From the NCBI GenBank assembly GCA_949128115.1, contig OX421962.1, positions 64,459,787-64,523,786 on the forward strand: 64,000 nucleotides of DNA, read 5' to 3'. The first letter of the stretch is position 1. Every line of letters starts with the position of its first letter. The position numbers and the translations under genes were made by a program. The notes below the pieces were generated by a model, which was not told the origin of the DNA, did not search any database, and worked only from the letters and a program-made list of their open reading frames with translations. Source of the stretch: Anaspis maculata (lineage: Eukaryota > Arthropoda > Insecta > Coleoptera > Scraptiidae). Shown here in pieces: positions 12,041 to 24,633 of the stretch.

Positions 12041-12305
12041 CTTTTTTTTCATCAGATTCATGAAATTTGGCTTAAAAATCAAAATGATCGTACTATAGAA
12101 AAGGGTGAGTTCCAAGTTTCATGAAAATCGTTCCACTAATAAGAGATTTCAATATGGTGGCCAAGATGGCGGCAGAATGCTGGAATTTGGCTGAAGAATA
12201 AGAATGATCATACGAAACAAAGGTGAGTCCCAAGCTCCATGAAAATCGTTGAGTGATAAGCACTATGGCGGCCAAGATGGCGGCAGAGCATCATTTGTCC
12301 AAAAT
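12040..12305. repeat. Reverse-oriented ~120-bp repeat family
   Basis: About two units in the opposite orientation to the 540-960 array, with words CATGAAAATCGTT and GGCCAAGATGGCGGCAGA. It joins directly to the 270-bp array. Confidence 0.75.
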
Positions 12306-14400
12306 CGGATGTATTTGATGAAGTTCACATCGCCTGTGAATTTCACTCAATTCGGACCACTTTCAGAGAAATTCAAAATGGCGGATCAAAGATGGCGGCC
12401 AAGTGACAAAAATCATTAGTCAACTTTATATGGTGGTCACGTACGCATTCGATTGGCGTTTGCATCACATTGATATCTCTTTTCGTTGAGGCATAATTCT
12501 CCTACTTCTATCACTTTGAAACATGTTCAATATGGAGAATACAAGATGGCGGCGAGGCATCAATTGTCAAAAATTGGATGTATCTAATTGAAATTCACAT
12601 CGCCTGCAAATTTCACTCAAATCAGACAACTTTCAGAGAAATTTAAAATGGCGGATCAAAGATGGCGGTCAAGTGACAAAAGTCATTGGTCAACTTCATA
12701 TGGTGGTCACGTACGCGTTCGATTGGCGTTTGCACCACATCGATATCTCTTTTCGTTGAGGCATAATTCTCCTAGTTCTGTCACTTTGAAACATGTTCAA
12801 TATGGAGAATACAAGATGGCGGCGGGGCATCAAATGTCGAAAATTGGATGTATCTAATTGAAGTTCACATCGCCTGCGAATTTCACTTGAATCAGACCAC
12901 TTTCAGAGAAATTCAAAATGGCGGATCAAAGATGGCGGCCAAGTGACAAAAGTCATAGGTCAACTTTATATGGTGGTCACGTACGCATTCGATTGGCGTT
13001 TGCACCACATCGATATCTCTTTTAGTTGAGGCATAATTCTCCTAGTTCTATCACTTCAAAACATGTTCAATATGGAGAATACAAGATGGCGGTGGGACAT
13101 CAATTGTCAAAAATTGGATAGATCTTGATGTGGTTTACATTGCCTGCAACTTTCATTTCAATCGGATCACTGTTAGAGAAATTCAAAATGGCGGATCAAA
13201 GATGGCGGCCAAGTGACAAAAATCATTAGTCAACTTTATATGGTGGTCACGTACGCATTCGATTGGCGTTTGCATCACATTGATATCTCTTTTCGTTGAG
13301 GCATAATTCTCCTACTTCTATCACTTTGAAACATGTTCAATATGGAGAATACAAGATGGCGGCGAGGCATCAATTGTCAAAAATTGGATGTATCTAATGG
13401 GGCCTTGCAATTGAAAAACTCAACGTGAGGTCGCCACTACTGTAGGGGGCGCCTACTTCGATAAAGCGGCCGTAACGACGCGAAAAACAGGGGAGTTTGA
13501 GTAGTTTGACCAGTAACTGACAGTGACTGGAGACGTCAAGCAAGAAACAGAGGTTATCCAAATTTCAAATCAAGACATAAAATGACGGACGTCGGTCGCT
13601 GAAGCGTCAACGCCGTCAAAATCGTCGAATTTGCCCCCAACGGTCGTGGCGCCCTCGGTGTGTAAAAGTGGCAGTGCAAGGCCCCATTGAAATTCACATC
13701 GCCTGCAAATTTCACTCAAATCAGACAACTTTCAGAGAAATTTAAAATGGCGGATCAAAGATGGCGGTCAAGTGACAAAAGTCATTGGTCAACTTCATAT
13801 GGTGGTCACGTACGCGTTCGATTGGCGTTTGCACCACATCGATATCTCTTTTCGTTGAGGCATAATTCTCCTAGTTCTGTCACTTTGAAACATGTTCAAT
13901 ATGGAGAATACAAGATGGCGGCGGGGCATCAATTGTCGAAAATTGGATGTATCTAATTGAAGTTCACATCGCCTGCGAATTTCACTTGAATCAGACCACT
14001 TTCAGAGAAATTCAAAATGGCGGATCAAAGATGGCGGCCAAGTGACAAAAGTCATAGGTCAACTTTATATGGTGGTCACGTACGCATTCGATTGGCGTTT
14101 GCACCACATCGATATCTCTTTTAGTTGAGGCATAATTCTCCTAGTTCTATCACTTCAAAACATGTTCAATATGGAGAATACAAGATGGCGGTGGGACATC
14201 AATTGTCAAAAATTGGATAGATCTTGATGTGGTTTACATTGCCTGCAACTTTCATTTCAATCGGATCACTGTTAGAGAAATTCAAAATGGCGGATCAAAG
14301 ATGGCGGCAGAATATCAAAAAACTAAAAGTCAACTTGACATCCTGGACATATGTACTATTGATCAGCGTTTACACCACATTGATATTTTTCTTCCCCGAG
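12306..14400. repeat. ~270-bp tandem array with higher-order organisation
   Basis: Units start near 12306, 12588, 12858 and 13129, and after the MITE at 13688, 13957 and 14228. Each has TTCACATCGCCTGC, AAATGGCGGATCAAAGATGG, GGTCACGTACGC and AATACAAGATGGCGG. Units at 12588 and 13687 are almost identical, as are 12858/13957 and 13129/14228, so a three-unit block has duplicated. The unit starting 13129 is a mosaic of the 14228-type start and the 12306-type end. Identical 89-codon ORFs at 12588 and 13687 are a by-product. Confidence 0.9.
13399..13685 (-). mobile_element. 287-bp MITE, copy C
   Basis: Reverse orientation relative to copies A and B. It is flanked by AT on both sides (13397-13398, 13686-13687) and splits the array word TATCTAATTGAAATTCAC, which is intact near 12575-12600. 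This gives a clean empty-site comparison. Confidence 0.93.
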
Positions 14401-14408
14401 GAGTTATC

Positions 14409-14504
14409 CCGGGTACAGACGGATGGACAGACGGACGGACGGACGGACGAACAAAGTGAAGCTAAAAGCGCCTTTTTCCCATTTTTTGGGAAAGTGCGCT
14501 AAAA
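14409..14504. repeat. GACG microsatellite plus GCGC-stem hairpin
   Basis: A (GACG)n-like tract at 14409-14450 is followed by a hairpin at about 14469-14502. Its arms read AGCGCCTTTTTCCCA and TGGGAAAGTGCGCT. The same order (degenerate repeats, tetranucleotide tract, hairpin) occurs at 25540-26035. Confidence 0.75.
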
Positions 14505-14834
14505 ACAATAAAAAATATAATACCCGGTATGAAACAATTTAACTTTCTGATAACAACTACAATAATTACTCGACGGTATAATAGTTATGCTTATGAGCAA
14601 TAAAATCTATAATTTTTCAAGATCTGATCTGTTGAGTGCGTGCATTTCACTTTTCACTATAATGTAGGGTACCTACTCACTATTGTTTTGCCTTGTTAAT
14701 CACCAACCGATTGTTCCGCTTCATTAGGCACCTACACATTAAAAATTGGATGTTTTTAACCGCTACATGCATTTTCCATATTTTAATTGAACTTGAAACA
14801 AGAAATATCAGAAACTGGCGAATCGTTTTCCTTA

Positions 14835-15120
14835 AGGACGGAGTTGAATTGGTAAAAGAAAGCGTTGCGGAATCAATCTCTGTGAGTTTATTCCTTGGCA
14901 GAATCTTACCATTTAGGTCTTTTTCGAAAGCTACAAGGATGTACTTTGGTCTTTCCAAAATCCAAATTTTTTTTTTTCTGATTTTGGATATGCCAATGGG
15001 CTCAAACCAAAGTACATCCTTGTAACTTTCGAAAGAGACCTAAATGGTAAGAATCTGTCAAGGAATAAACCCACAGGGATTGATTTCGCCACGCTTTATT
15101 TTGCCAATTCAATTCCGTCC
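14835..15120. mobile_element. Short inverted-pair element
   Basis: Arms GGACGGAGTTGAATTGG...  and ...CCAATTCAATTCCGTCC flank two oppositely oriented copies of the dispersed sequence also found at 9598-9715 and 10765-10880. It looks like an internally deleted relative of the 9590-10895 element. Confidence 0.7.
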
Positions 15121-15134
15121 AGTCAATCTAGACT

Positions 15135-16990
15135 TTATATCATAAATACCGGGAACAAATTCGCCCAAAGCTGATTTTTGGTACAGTGAGTCCTTACACC
15201 ATGAGAACTCACTAGTCAACTTTCTCGGACTTTCTCGCGTGTGCTTCATGGTCCTCCAGGTCTTCGAATGTTTTGAGTTGCTGTAAATTGCAGTACTCGC
15301 CTGGAATTCGCACCATGGCCGCAAAAATGATCCGATTAAGTCGTAATTCTACGCATCATATCCCGTTGATACTATTTCAGCACAAAAAGTGTCGATCATT
15401 GTTGAAGGGGGGTCGTGGGGGGGCGAAGCTCGGCTAGGTGGTTCTTTTTGTTTTCCTGGCCATATACAGGGTGTTTCAGTTTTAATCGAGCAAACTTTGG
15501 GATAAAATTCTCCTCATCCTCCTGATTCAGAAAAATATAACATACATGCCTTTCACTTGTTTCCTAAGAAAGATACAGCGTGTCAGAGCTAGTTTTTTTC
15601 GGTTTTCACAATTTTGTAACTTGAGAACCGTTCAACCATAGTAGCCGAAATTCAGCATCCGACAAACCAGTCTATGCTGAATTTCAGCTGCTATGGTTGA
15701 ACGGTTCTTAAGTTCCAGAATTTTGAAAACCGAAAAAAATCAACTTTGACACTCTGTATCTTTCTTAGGAAAGGAGTGAAAGGCATGTATGTTATATTTT
15801 TCTGAATCAGAAGGATGAAGAGAATTTTATCCCAAAGTTTGCTCGATTAAAACTGAAACACCCTGTATAGCAGATTCCGACAAGTTTGGTATCTTTTTCA
15901 AATAAATTCAATGTCCTGAACTCGAATCCGATGTGTAAATTTGGATAAAAACAAGTTCGAACAAGTTAACTTGAAAAAACTTGTTTTTTTGTTTGACAGT
16001 TTAGACAAATTTTTTTCAGCTGTTTATGTTGTTCATCTTTGAAAATGTTCTAGGGGTCATCATATTGAAGTGTATTCTTTTCGAAAATCATCCACTCGAT
16101 GTATAGTTTTTTTTTCCGAAATGAAAAAATCGATTTGAACTTGGCCGGCCTGGCGCGGCGTCTACAAGTGACCAGAACACTACAGTTATCCCCCTCCTCG
16201 GATAACTCAAAACCCTGCAGTGCGATTCATGGCGATTTAGTTTCTGTTATAGGGAATTAAATTCTGCACATATGTTCGAACTTTTAATTATAAGTTAATA
16301 TTTGTTCAATAGTTTGAGTTACTTTCATTTGAAGGTGCACGCTGTAGTGTTCTGGTCAGTAGTAGAGGGCCGGCTCAGGTTCAAATCGATTTTTCACTCT
16401 CGGTAAGCAAAAACACTTATCGAGTGGATGATTTTTGTAAAGAATACACTTCAATGGAATGGCCCCTGGAACATTTTCAACGATAAATGCCTTCAACAGC
16501 TGGAAAAAAATTTGTCGAAACTGTCTAACAAAAAAACAAGTTTTTTCAAGTTAACTTGTTCGAACTAGTTTTTATCCAAATTTACACATCAGATTCAAGT
16601 TCAGGAGATTGTATTTATTCGGAAAAGATATCAAACTTGTCGGGATCGGTCGAGGGATCGGTTCTATATGGCCAGGAAAACAGAAAGAACCACCTGGCCG
16701 AGCTTCGCCCCCCCACGACCCCCCTTTAACAATGATCGACACTTTTTGTTCTAAAATAGTATCAGCGGGATATGATGCGTAGAATTACGACTTGATCGGA
16801 TCATTTTTGCGGCCGTGGTGCAAATTCCAGGCGAGAACTGTAATTAACAGTACCTAACTCAAAACATCCGAAGACCTGGAAGACCATGGAGCACACGCGA
16901 GAAATTCCGAGAAAATTGACTGGTGATTTCACATATTCTTAGGACCCACTGTGCCAAAAATCAGCTTTGGGCGAATTTGTTCCTGGTAGA
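15135..16990. mobile_element. ~1.85-kb fold-back element
   Basis: The left arm (about 15135-15465 plus 15866-16190) is the reverse complement of the right arm (about 16340-16985). Shared words include AAATCAGCTTTGGGCGAA, AGAATTACGAC and ACAATGATCGACACTTTTTG. The left arm is interrupted by the mariner-type MITE at 15467-15865. No transposase is visible. Confidence 0.85.
15467..15865. mobile_element. 399-bp mariner-type MITE (TA target duplication)
   Basis: Arms begin CAGGGTGTTTCAGTTTTAAT and end with the complement ...CACCCTG, with long near-perfect pairing. It is flanked by TA (15465-15466, 15866-15867). The empty site is seen in the opposite arm of the enclosing fold-back element near 16665, where GGCCATATAG is intact in reverse complement. 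This makes the TA duplication secure. Confidence 0.9.
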
Positions 16991-17162
16991 AACCTACGTT
17001 TACTGGGCTACATTATTAGGTACCACCTACTTACTACATTACAACAAAGATTACCTCTACTTCATCACAATAAAGAATACTGAACTTTTTTCCCCCTGCA
17101 TAGTGAGTACTAATTTAAGCTCAAATTTGAAGCAGTTACAGGTTCATCCCGTTCACTTTTTA

Positions 17163-17343
17163 TTTTCAGTAGAAAGACTTTTTGGAACAATAATAAAGTG
17201 ACAAGCTGGAGCGGTGGGAAGATATGGCATACGGCTGATAATGCTGATAGTTTCGCTCCAGAACTTGCAGGTGCCATCAAACGTAGCCGTAGCCCCCCAG
17301 CTTGTCACTTTATTTTTGCTCCAAAAAGTCATCCTACTGAAAA
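17163..17343. mobile_element. 181-bp palindromic MITE
   Basis: Ends TTTTCAGTAG and CTACTGAAAA. Inner arms AAAGTGACAAGCTGG and CCAGCTTGTCACTTT pair perfectly. Confidence 0.8.
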
Positions 17344-17351
17344 TTAAAAAT

Positions 17352-17700
17352 GAACTCCTCACTGCGTTCTTCGGGCCCCAAAAACAATCGTGTGACAAAC
17401 TTCGTCTTATTAAACTCGTTTGATTATATACTATTATCTATGCCAGTATCGTACTGGCCACTTTTCTGTACTGTACAGGCGCTTGACTTTTATGGCACTG
17501 AAAGGCATACTAGAATTTTCTAATTTCTTCCAAATATTTGCGGCAAAATAGATAAAATAGTATATTACACTCGCTTAACAAGACGTTTCGTCACACTCCT
17601 TTCTTTGGGACCCTCCTCACTGCGTTCGTCGTGCCCCAAAAACAGTCGTGTGACAAACTTCGTTTTAATAAACTTGTATTAATAATATACTATTATTATG
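17352..17700. repeat. Local duplication, ~85-bp units 260 bp apart
   Basis: CTCCTCACTGCGTTC...GTGTGACAAACTTCG occurs at 17352-17435 and again at 17611-17695 with a few differences. Confidence 0.75.
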
Positions 17701-18109
17701 TGTGTGGGGATAAAATTGTCATATCGTCCGTTTCCTCACGTATACATAATATACATACTAAATTAATTATATTATCTGGCAAACCCAGATTGAAAATGAT
17801 AGAAATAGCTCTCTTTATTTTCGATACCATTTTCCAGATTATGTCGCCAGTTTTGCATGGAAAAATTTCGAAACAGGACATGCGAAAAATACCAAATATC
17901 AGTTTTGACTCTACGTGAGGAGACGAACGATATGTATAACTAAAAACCGATAGAGAAATACTTTATTCATAGGACAGATTACTTTTTCACTATTTCGAGT
18001 ATTACTCTCCATGATTACTATAATCAATTTCACGGCTTTTCGCACAGAGGTAGTAAAGTGCTAAAATTGTCATTTGAGTTACACAAAACGGGAGCTTTCT
18101 TAGACTGGA

Positions 18110-18620
18110 GCTTTGCTCGTGAAAACTCAGTCCGAATAATCTCCGAAAGGAAAATCGGGCGTAATAAAGAATAGAGTATATCTTCCTAATTGAAGTTGAC
18201 CTTGAGCAACCTGAAGTTGAGTGTTTTTTGGAAAATCGAGCTCTCTTTGGGGAACTTTCCTCACTTAACATCTTTGTGCTACAAAAAATCTAATGTAGTT
18301 CGATCACAACACCCAAGTTTCTCAAGTTCCATGTTCGCTGTTTAGTAAGTAGGCACATGAAGGGTTTTCAATGAAAATTCAATGGGTTAAAATGATTGTG
18401 ATAGTTTTGTGATGTAACTACATTCTAATTTTTTTTTTTTTGGTAGCACAAAAGTGTTAATAAGTGCAGTCAGTTCTCTAAAAAGAGCTCCATTTTCCCA
18501 TAAACTTTCAAGTTTAATTTGTTCAAGCAAACTTCAGTTAGGAAGATAGGGGATATTCTTAATAACGCCCAATTTCCATTTTTCCGATTATTCGGGCTGA
18601 TTTGGGCATCACCAGCAGAA
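18110..18620. mobile_element. ~0.5-kb fold-back element
   Basis: Left sequence CAGTCCGAATAATC...TATCTTCCTAA...TTTTTGGAAAATCGAGCTCT and right sequence AGAGCTCCATTTTCCCATAAA...TTAGGAAGATA...GATTATTCGGGCTG are imperfect reverse complements around a centre near 18340. No ORF. Confidence 0.7.
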
Positions 18621-19481
18621 ATGACGATAATGAGCCGTCCGCCAGGGTCCAGGGTCGGTTCACATAGGTTGCTCTAAGTCTACCTTCTGAAGATTTTACC
18701 CTTTATTTCTTCCATTATTATTTCATTTCAAACCTCGTTTCAAACTACTTCGGTTTCATTTATCCAAAGCTATCTATATACTTATTTCAATTTCTTGGTA
18801 CCTTTCTCATTCATGCCCAACACCAAGTCGGATAGTGTCAACCAAGAAAATAGTGGCAACTTCTGGCTATTCAAAGTGCAGGATGGTTCACTTAGTGCGT
18901 AATGGATGTGGTGAAAAGAGACATTGCAAGAAGTAGATACCTACTAATTTTGGTGTTAATGGGACGATAGCTCACCTATTCGTGATCCATTATATCACTG
19001 ATGAATTCTCAAGTGCGGCGGTGGAAACAGACATCGCAGCTAATTAATTACGGAAGTAACCCAAGTATTTAATGTGAAAAATACATGTAGGTATTCACAA
19101 GCGGAATTACATAAACATTGAAATTCCTCTTCCTGTATCCAAATACTCGAGTCTTGAGTGATTCCAAAAGCTGACCACAATCCTTTTTTACGTAATTTAG
19201 TGCATAGGGCCGTATCAGTTCTATGTAATTTTAGAATTTACAATTTTAAATCAAAAATTCAAAGTGCATTGTTCCAACGCGGATTCTTACCGCGCAGCAT
19301 CTGCTCAACTCCGAGCGATGGTGGGAGGTAAACAAACGAATCCCGATATAAAACCAACACGCTTTGCAAAATAACAAACATTTGATTCTCGCGCTCAAAA
19401 GTGATACCAAAAGTGCACATAAAAGTTCAAAAACTTTGTTGTTCGTTGGATCAGTTTGAGTGTCTTTTTTTTTGAGAAAAA
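18621..19481. other. Upstream region of the LRRC20-like gene
   Basis: No repeat or coding exon recognised. It presumably includes the promoter and 5' UTR of the first-exon variant starting at 19482, but I see no definite promoter element. Confidence 0.4.
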
Positions 19482-22400
19482 ATGCGTCCACCAAGCCAAT
19501 ACGGAGACAGCATCGCCGCAGAGGCGGAAAATGAACCCGACCCCCGGATGATGTCGATGATGATCTGCACCCGCCTGGCAGGAAGGGCCGTCATCAGGGT
19601 TGTCGGAAGGTGCAACGAGGCCAAAGAAAACGACAATCTCGGTGAGTTAGCTTGCTGCCAGCAATAAAACAAAATACGCACACAGAATTTCTTTTAGACC
19701 AGTCAGCCTTAGTATGCCTTTAAAAGGAAGGCAAAGGACGCGATTGTATTGAGATTAAAAGCGAAATTACAATTCAATACTATTTATGGCCTAAGTAGGA
19801 AAACATCGGGCAGCCCCAAGATCCTTTATTTGCCTTGATCCGTCCACTTTTTCGCATTGTTGTTCCTTATATTCTCATTAAAAATTGCGCAAAGACATAC
19901 CAATTAATTGCAAAGAAAAAGTAACAGTCTATGATGCAGTAGGTACTGCCAGGCACCTCACGAAAGTGAGCGCCTTCGACTTTCAATTTCACCCAGGAAA
20001 TAAGATAGGATGAATAGAGAGGTATTTTACGCACAATAAAATTTAAACTTGATTTAGTTTTAGCCTTGACACCGGATGATGTTTTTTTTTAAATCGAATC
20101 TACTGTTAACATCCGTTTGAGGGAATAAACTGGTACGGAAATAGAAAGTTTCTGAATAGGTGTACGTTATAGTTGAAAAATCATCAAAATAAAGCGAGAT
20201 GATGCGCAACGATTTTTGTCCCAATACAACAGATATTTTTTTGAAGCTGAGATAAGTGATTGCGTTTCAACAAGGAACAAAAAAAAAATTACTTTGTCTG
20301 AGGATGTACTAAACGTAAGTACCTAGTAAACACAAACAATAACACTAGCGCGTTTCACTCGTCGTGACTTCCTAGCCTAGCGTGAACAACAGGAGGAATT
20401 ACAGTAATTTGGGATGCAATTGAAATAATTATTGTTGGTTTTTTCATGTCTCACGGATTTTGAGTTATAAATGACTAATTTTCAAAATTAGGTATTCAAC
20501 TTATCACGATCTGCGAATATAACTCAAAAGTTGGGTCTTGAGTCATAAAGGGCAACGCGATTTGGTAATTCCAAAAGTAGGAATTGACTAAAGACAGTGT
20601 CCAAGAAGGTTATGCGAAAGAAAATTTGCAGATTATCTACTAGTTAAAAAAAATTACTGAAATTTGAAAACCACACATAATATATTTTCTACGCCGGGCA
20701 GGTATGCAGCTCAACAAACAATCAAAGAAAGCGGGTTAGGAAGAAGGTGGTAGCCATGGCGACGAGTAAGAATCCTACGTGGAAACATTCAAGTTCAAGT
20801 TTCGAAATGGAATATTCATTGTAAGTAAATCGCATTTTTCCGTACCTAAATCGACTCACAGTTGCATAAGGAAGAAAATGGTGGTAGAATGGTTACAATA
20901 AATGTGCTGTTTCCGTTGTCCTTTATGACTCGAGCACCCAAAAGTTTATTCCCGTTTTTCTCAAGAGGGAGGTAAACACAACTGCAGCTGAATAATTTTG
21001 ACTCTTTAATGGTTCAATAATCAACATTCTGTTGTCTGAAAACTGCAATATACTTCTTGTCCTTCAGACCATCTCCCGAAAAATTATCTTGACACGCTCC
21101 CAGCATACCTAGGTACTTATTGATTTATGATTATGAGGTATGGTGTATGGTGTAAAGCCCTCGAAGTCATGAATCAAAATTCAAAACTATTGAGAACTGA
21201 CGTCTGTCTTTCTTGATTGTCTGTGAAAAATTGACTTTGTATTACGAGTTTACGAGAGCAGGAATGGAAAAGCCGTAGGAGTGTTCAGCTGCTTTCCTGC
21301 TCACTGGTGAGTGCTCTTGAACTCGATCGTGAATCCCAAAATAAATTAAATTACCGTCCGCTATCAAGATGTATGAAAAACATACAGTTTTCGAGTGGGG
21401 CTTTAGTGTGCACTTTTCTGTCCGTAGTGCAAGTAGAAACCAATAGGACTATCTTAGGCAACACGGTCCATTTTAAATGAGAGCGACATTAATTTGAAGC
21501 AGGTTTATTATTCATAGCAAAATAAAATGTAAAGTTTTAGTTGATCTAGAGCTTAAGAAATCTTGATCGAAGCAACCGAGGTCTAAAATTTACCAATCAA
21601 GAACTTCAAGAAGAAACATTTGATTGCAGTTTCTTAGTAACCTACCCATGAATAATTTGTCTATTAGGAGCTTTACTGAAAAATTCGCAGACTGATTGGA
21701 CGCTGACCTTCATTTTTCCTATGCTCTCTACTAACCAGGTGACCTACGCACTATTTCTAAAGCAGAAACAATATCCTGCATCATGAACCAAATTCAACGC
21801 TAATACTTGGAGCGTGTAAGCCATGCACCACCACCATGTAAATTACAATTTGAAACGCTTCTGAATTTCTTCTATACGTTTCTCCCACCGCCACCGTCCA
21901 CGTTTCGCAGGTATCATCAGGAATTAAACTGGGCCAAAATTCAAATGGATCACCCCGAGATTTTGCCTCAGTCAAAATGGGGATATCTCGAGAAAAAATT
22001 GCCCTATTTTTTGTGGTACTCTATAGATAATTTTTGACTATAAGATACCATTATAGATCACCTGATCGTTGACCCTATGTAGGATATATAGGGCTACATT
22101 ACAATGACATGTGTGCAAAAAAAAAAGACCTGACTTTACTAAGGTTCAGTTTTGCCAAAACAAGTAGCAAAATTTAGGTCACAGTTTAGGATAGCGTACA
22201 CCAATATCTATGATCGGTTTTGGACTTCTGATTGAGTTTTGTTTTTTCAAAGAGTTATTGACTTACTGGTTGAGTATTGAGCAGTGAAACAAGCATCCAT
22301 GAATTGTTTCATGGTACATTTGATACAGTTATTGTGTACGTTCCTGTCGAATTTAAAGGGTAGGCAAGACTCACTTTCTTACTTGGCAGAGTCTGCATCA

Positions 22401-24633
22401 AAAAACTGACTTATTGTTTTCTCAAAACGGCTTGGTGAAGTCATCACGTATATTTTGCACCCTTTTTATTGTCACCCTGTATATCTATACATATTGTATT
22501 ATATAAGGCCGACAACCAGGTGATCTGAGATGGTACCTTGTATTTGAAAAATTACTCTGTTGAGCTCCATAAAAACTGTACAAAATCGGAAAGTGTTTTC
22601 TCCAGATATCCTTATTTCAACCGAGCCAAAATTTCGGGGTGGTCCACTTCAATTTTGGCTCAGTTCAGTTTAGAAGTACCTACCTAGGTTACATTTGTCA
22701 TTTTACTTAGGCCTATTTGGCGAAATCGTGTATTACCCTGCATATCAATAGTTACCGGAAGTTATTCAATACCGAATTATTATTGTTTCCGAATTTTCTT
22801 CCAAATCGCGCGATCCTTTCGGCTGTGAATTATTATACCTGATCATACAAAATCAGATGCGAAACAGTAGAATGTCGCCATCTTTTGTATAAGTAGGTAA
22901 ATTACTATTTAGAAATTTATATTTTGACTAGCTCTTGTCAGTCAGTGAGGATTTAGTGCACACGCATGCCGGTTAAATATCAGTGACTAATGCAATATAC
23001 CTACGTAGTACAGATTGATTGAAAATCTCCAAATCATCAGCAACAAAACAATATAAAGTATTTATATTTTTAAAGTTCTGCAGACAGGGGGGCCATTATT
23101 CATCTGATTCAGATAAGATGGAAACTTCAAACTCGATTAAAAATAGATAATTCGTGGCTGCTGCTGGCATACGCTCCCAGGAAATAGCTTCGGAACATGC
23201 GCTTGGGAAACTCGGTCAGCAGATCAGTTTACTTTCCAAATGGCTTCGGCGGTGACCAGAGTCGTCCACAGATGCGAAGATGCACAAGAATCGCAAAATT
23301 TAGGTATCAAATTAATTAGTAATTAATAATTGACTTGTGGCTGGAATAGTGAGGGAATGACTGAAATTTCATCATGTTTAATTTATGATTACTTTATGGT
23401 TTCATTATAAACGATTATAATATATAGTATTTGAAGTTATTTCAAAAAAAATAAAACCTAAGGATTGCAGACATTTTACAGAATTCGTTACGGTGGATGA
23501 AACTTTTCATTTTATGGTAAATAAAGTTTGGCGCAACGGTGCGAAAGAATCGACGAATAATCCTTTACGTAATTAGAGTAGTAACTATAACTTCTGAATT
23601 ACAAAAGGTTTTGTTGCGTACTTACACTCATAATAATTACCATAGACTGCGTGCCTATGTCTGCGAAACGTTCATTCCTAAGCACTCTCTTTCTCTTCCT
23701 CTATTTTAATCTGTATAGGTTTGACACGAGAATATATTTAATTTTTTGTACTCAAGTTTCAACTGCAACTTAAATACCTTTCCGCGATATGACCTTTCCT
23801 GAACAGGTACACCACTTGCATGACACCCTGTAGAGAGCGATCGATTAGCATAAAGAGAATACTTTTGTATCTTATTAGATTCTTGATGAAATCGGCAAAA
23901 AAATCAATTACTGAATCTTCATGTAGGTACGTACCTAATTATCATTATGAGATTCCTGTATCCGAGTCTGTGACTTTCACCTTCATTCGGCTGGCGCTGA
24001 TGAGAAAATCTGTTGCTCAACAATTACGTGAAAATCTAACGCCACAGAAGCCATCTGTCTTTCGATTGTAATTTTGATCTTTTCCGTTTCAGATCTCTCA
24101 AACTGTCAGTTGATGCAAGTCCCAGACGCAGTCTACCACCTGATGAGACACACCGAGCTCAAGACCTGTGATCTAAGTGATAATGTGATTACGAAAATCC
24201 CACCAAAATTCGCCGTGAAGTTCAGTTCGCTAAGAGACTTGAACATGTCCCACAACCAAATGTCAAAACTTCCAGACGAAATCGCCGATCTGGCATCACT
24301 CGAAAGACTGGACATTTCGCACAACACCTTCATTTCCTTGCCAAATTGTATTTTCAAGATGCCCAAACTGCACCGACTCAACGCCAGCAACAACCACATT
24401 GTTGGTGAGTCTTGAGAAGAAAAAAACAGTTTTTTAGAGTAACTGTTGTTTTTTTTTTTGTAATTACAGACGTGGAAGTTGAGTGCTTGGAAGAGGCTCC
24501 GTCATTGCAATCGGTGGATCTCACCAATAACCCCATAGCTCCCAGGTGTCACGAACATTTATCAAAGATCTCTGGGATTCGGATAACGCTGACACCGAGA
24601 GAGAAAGAGGACTGGGAAGATCTCACCATATAG
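19482..24633 (+). CDS. LRRC20: Leucine-rich repeat protein, LRRC20-like
   Basis: Exons are 19482-19641, 24093-24404 and 24470-24633 (TAG), joined at GT-AG sites in matching phase (GGTGAG, TTTCAG; GGTGAG, TTACAG). The product is 210 residues plus stop. Residues 1-53 come from exon 1, rich in Asp/Glu/Met then basic. From DLSNCQL the protein runs through four to five LRRs, including LRDLNMSHNQMSKLP and LERLDISHNTFISLP, and ends with a short cap (SVDLTNNPI, then an acidic tail). The order and size match vertebrate LRRC20 (about 184 residues), a small intracellular LRR protein of unclear role, probably a binding scaffold. Intron 1 is 4.45 kb and the second intron only 65 bp. A second first exon lies inside intron 1. 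Family identification is from recalled similarity. Confidence 0.85.
23240..23303 (+). CDS. LRRC20: Alternative first coding exon of the LRRC20-like gene
   Basis: The ATG at 23240 opens 21 codons plus one base, ending at a GT donor (TTAG/GTATCAA). This is the same phase as exon 19482-19641. Its peptide SAVTRVVHRC aligns with RAVIRVVGRC of the upstream exon, and QNL with DNL at the junction. The two exons therefore look like diverged duplicates used from separate promoters. Splicing to 24093 gives a 178-residue protein, close to the usual family length, without the 32-residue acidic leader. Transcript evidence is needed; exclusive use is inferred. Confidence 0.75.

Noticed and set aside
12588..13956. 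Two nearly identical 89-codon ORFs (12588-12857 and 13687-13956) as a duplicated small gene
   Set aside because: They lie exactly in phase with the ~270-bp tandem array. Other units of the same array are not open, and the array has no splice or promoter context.
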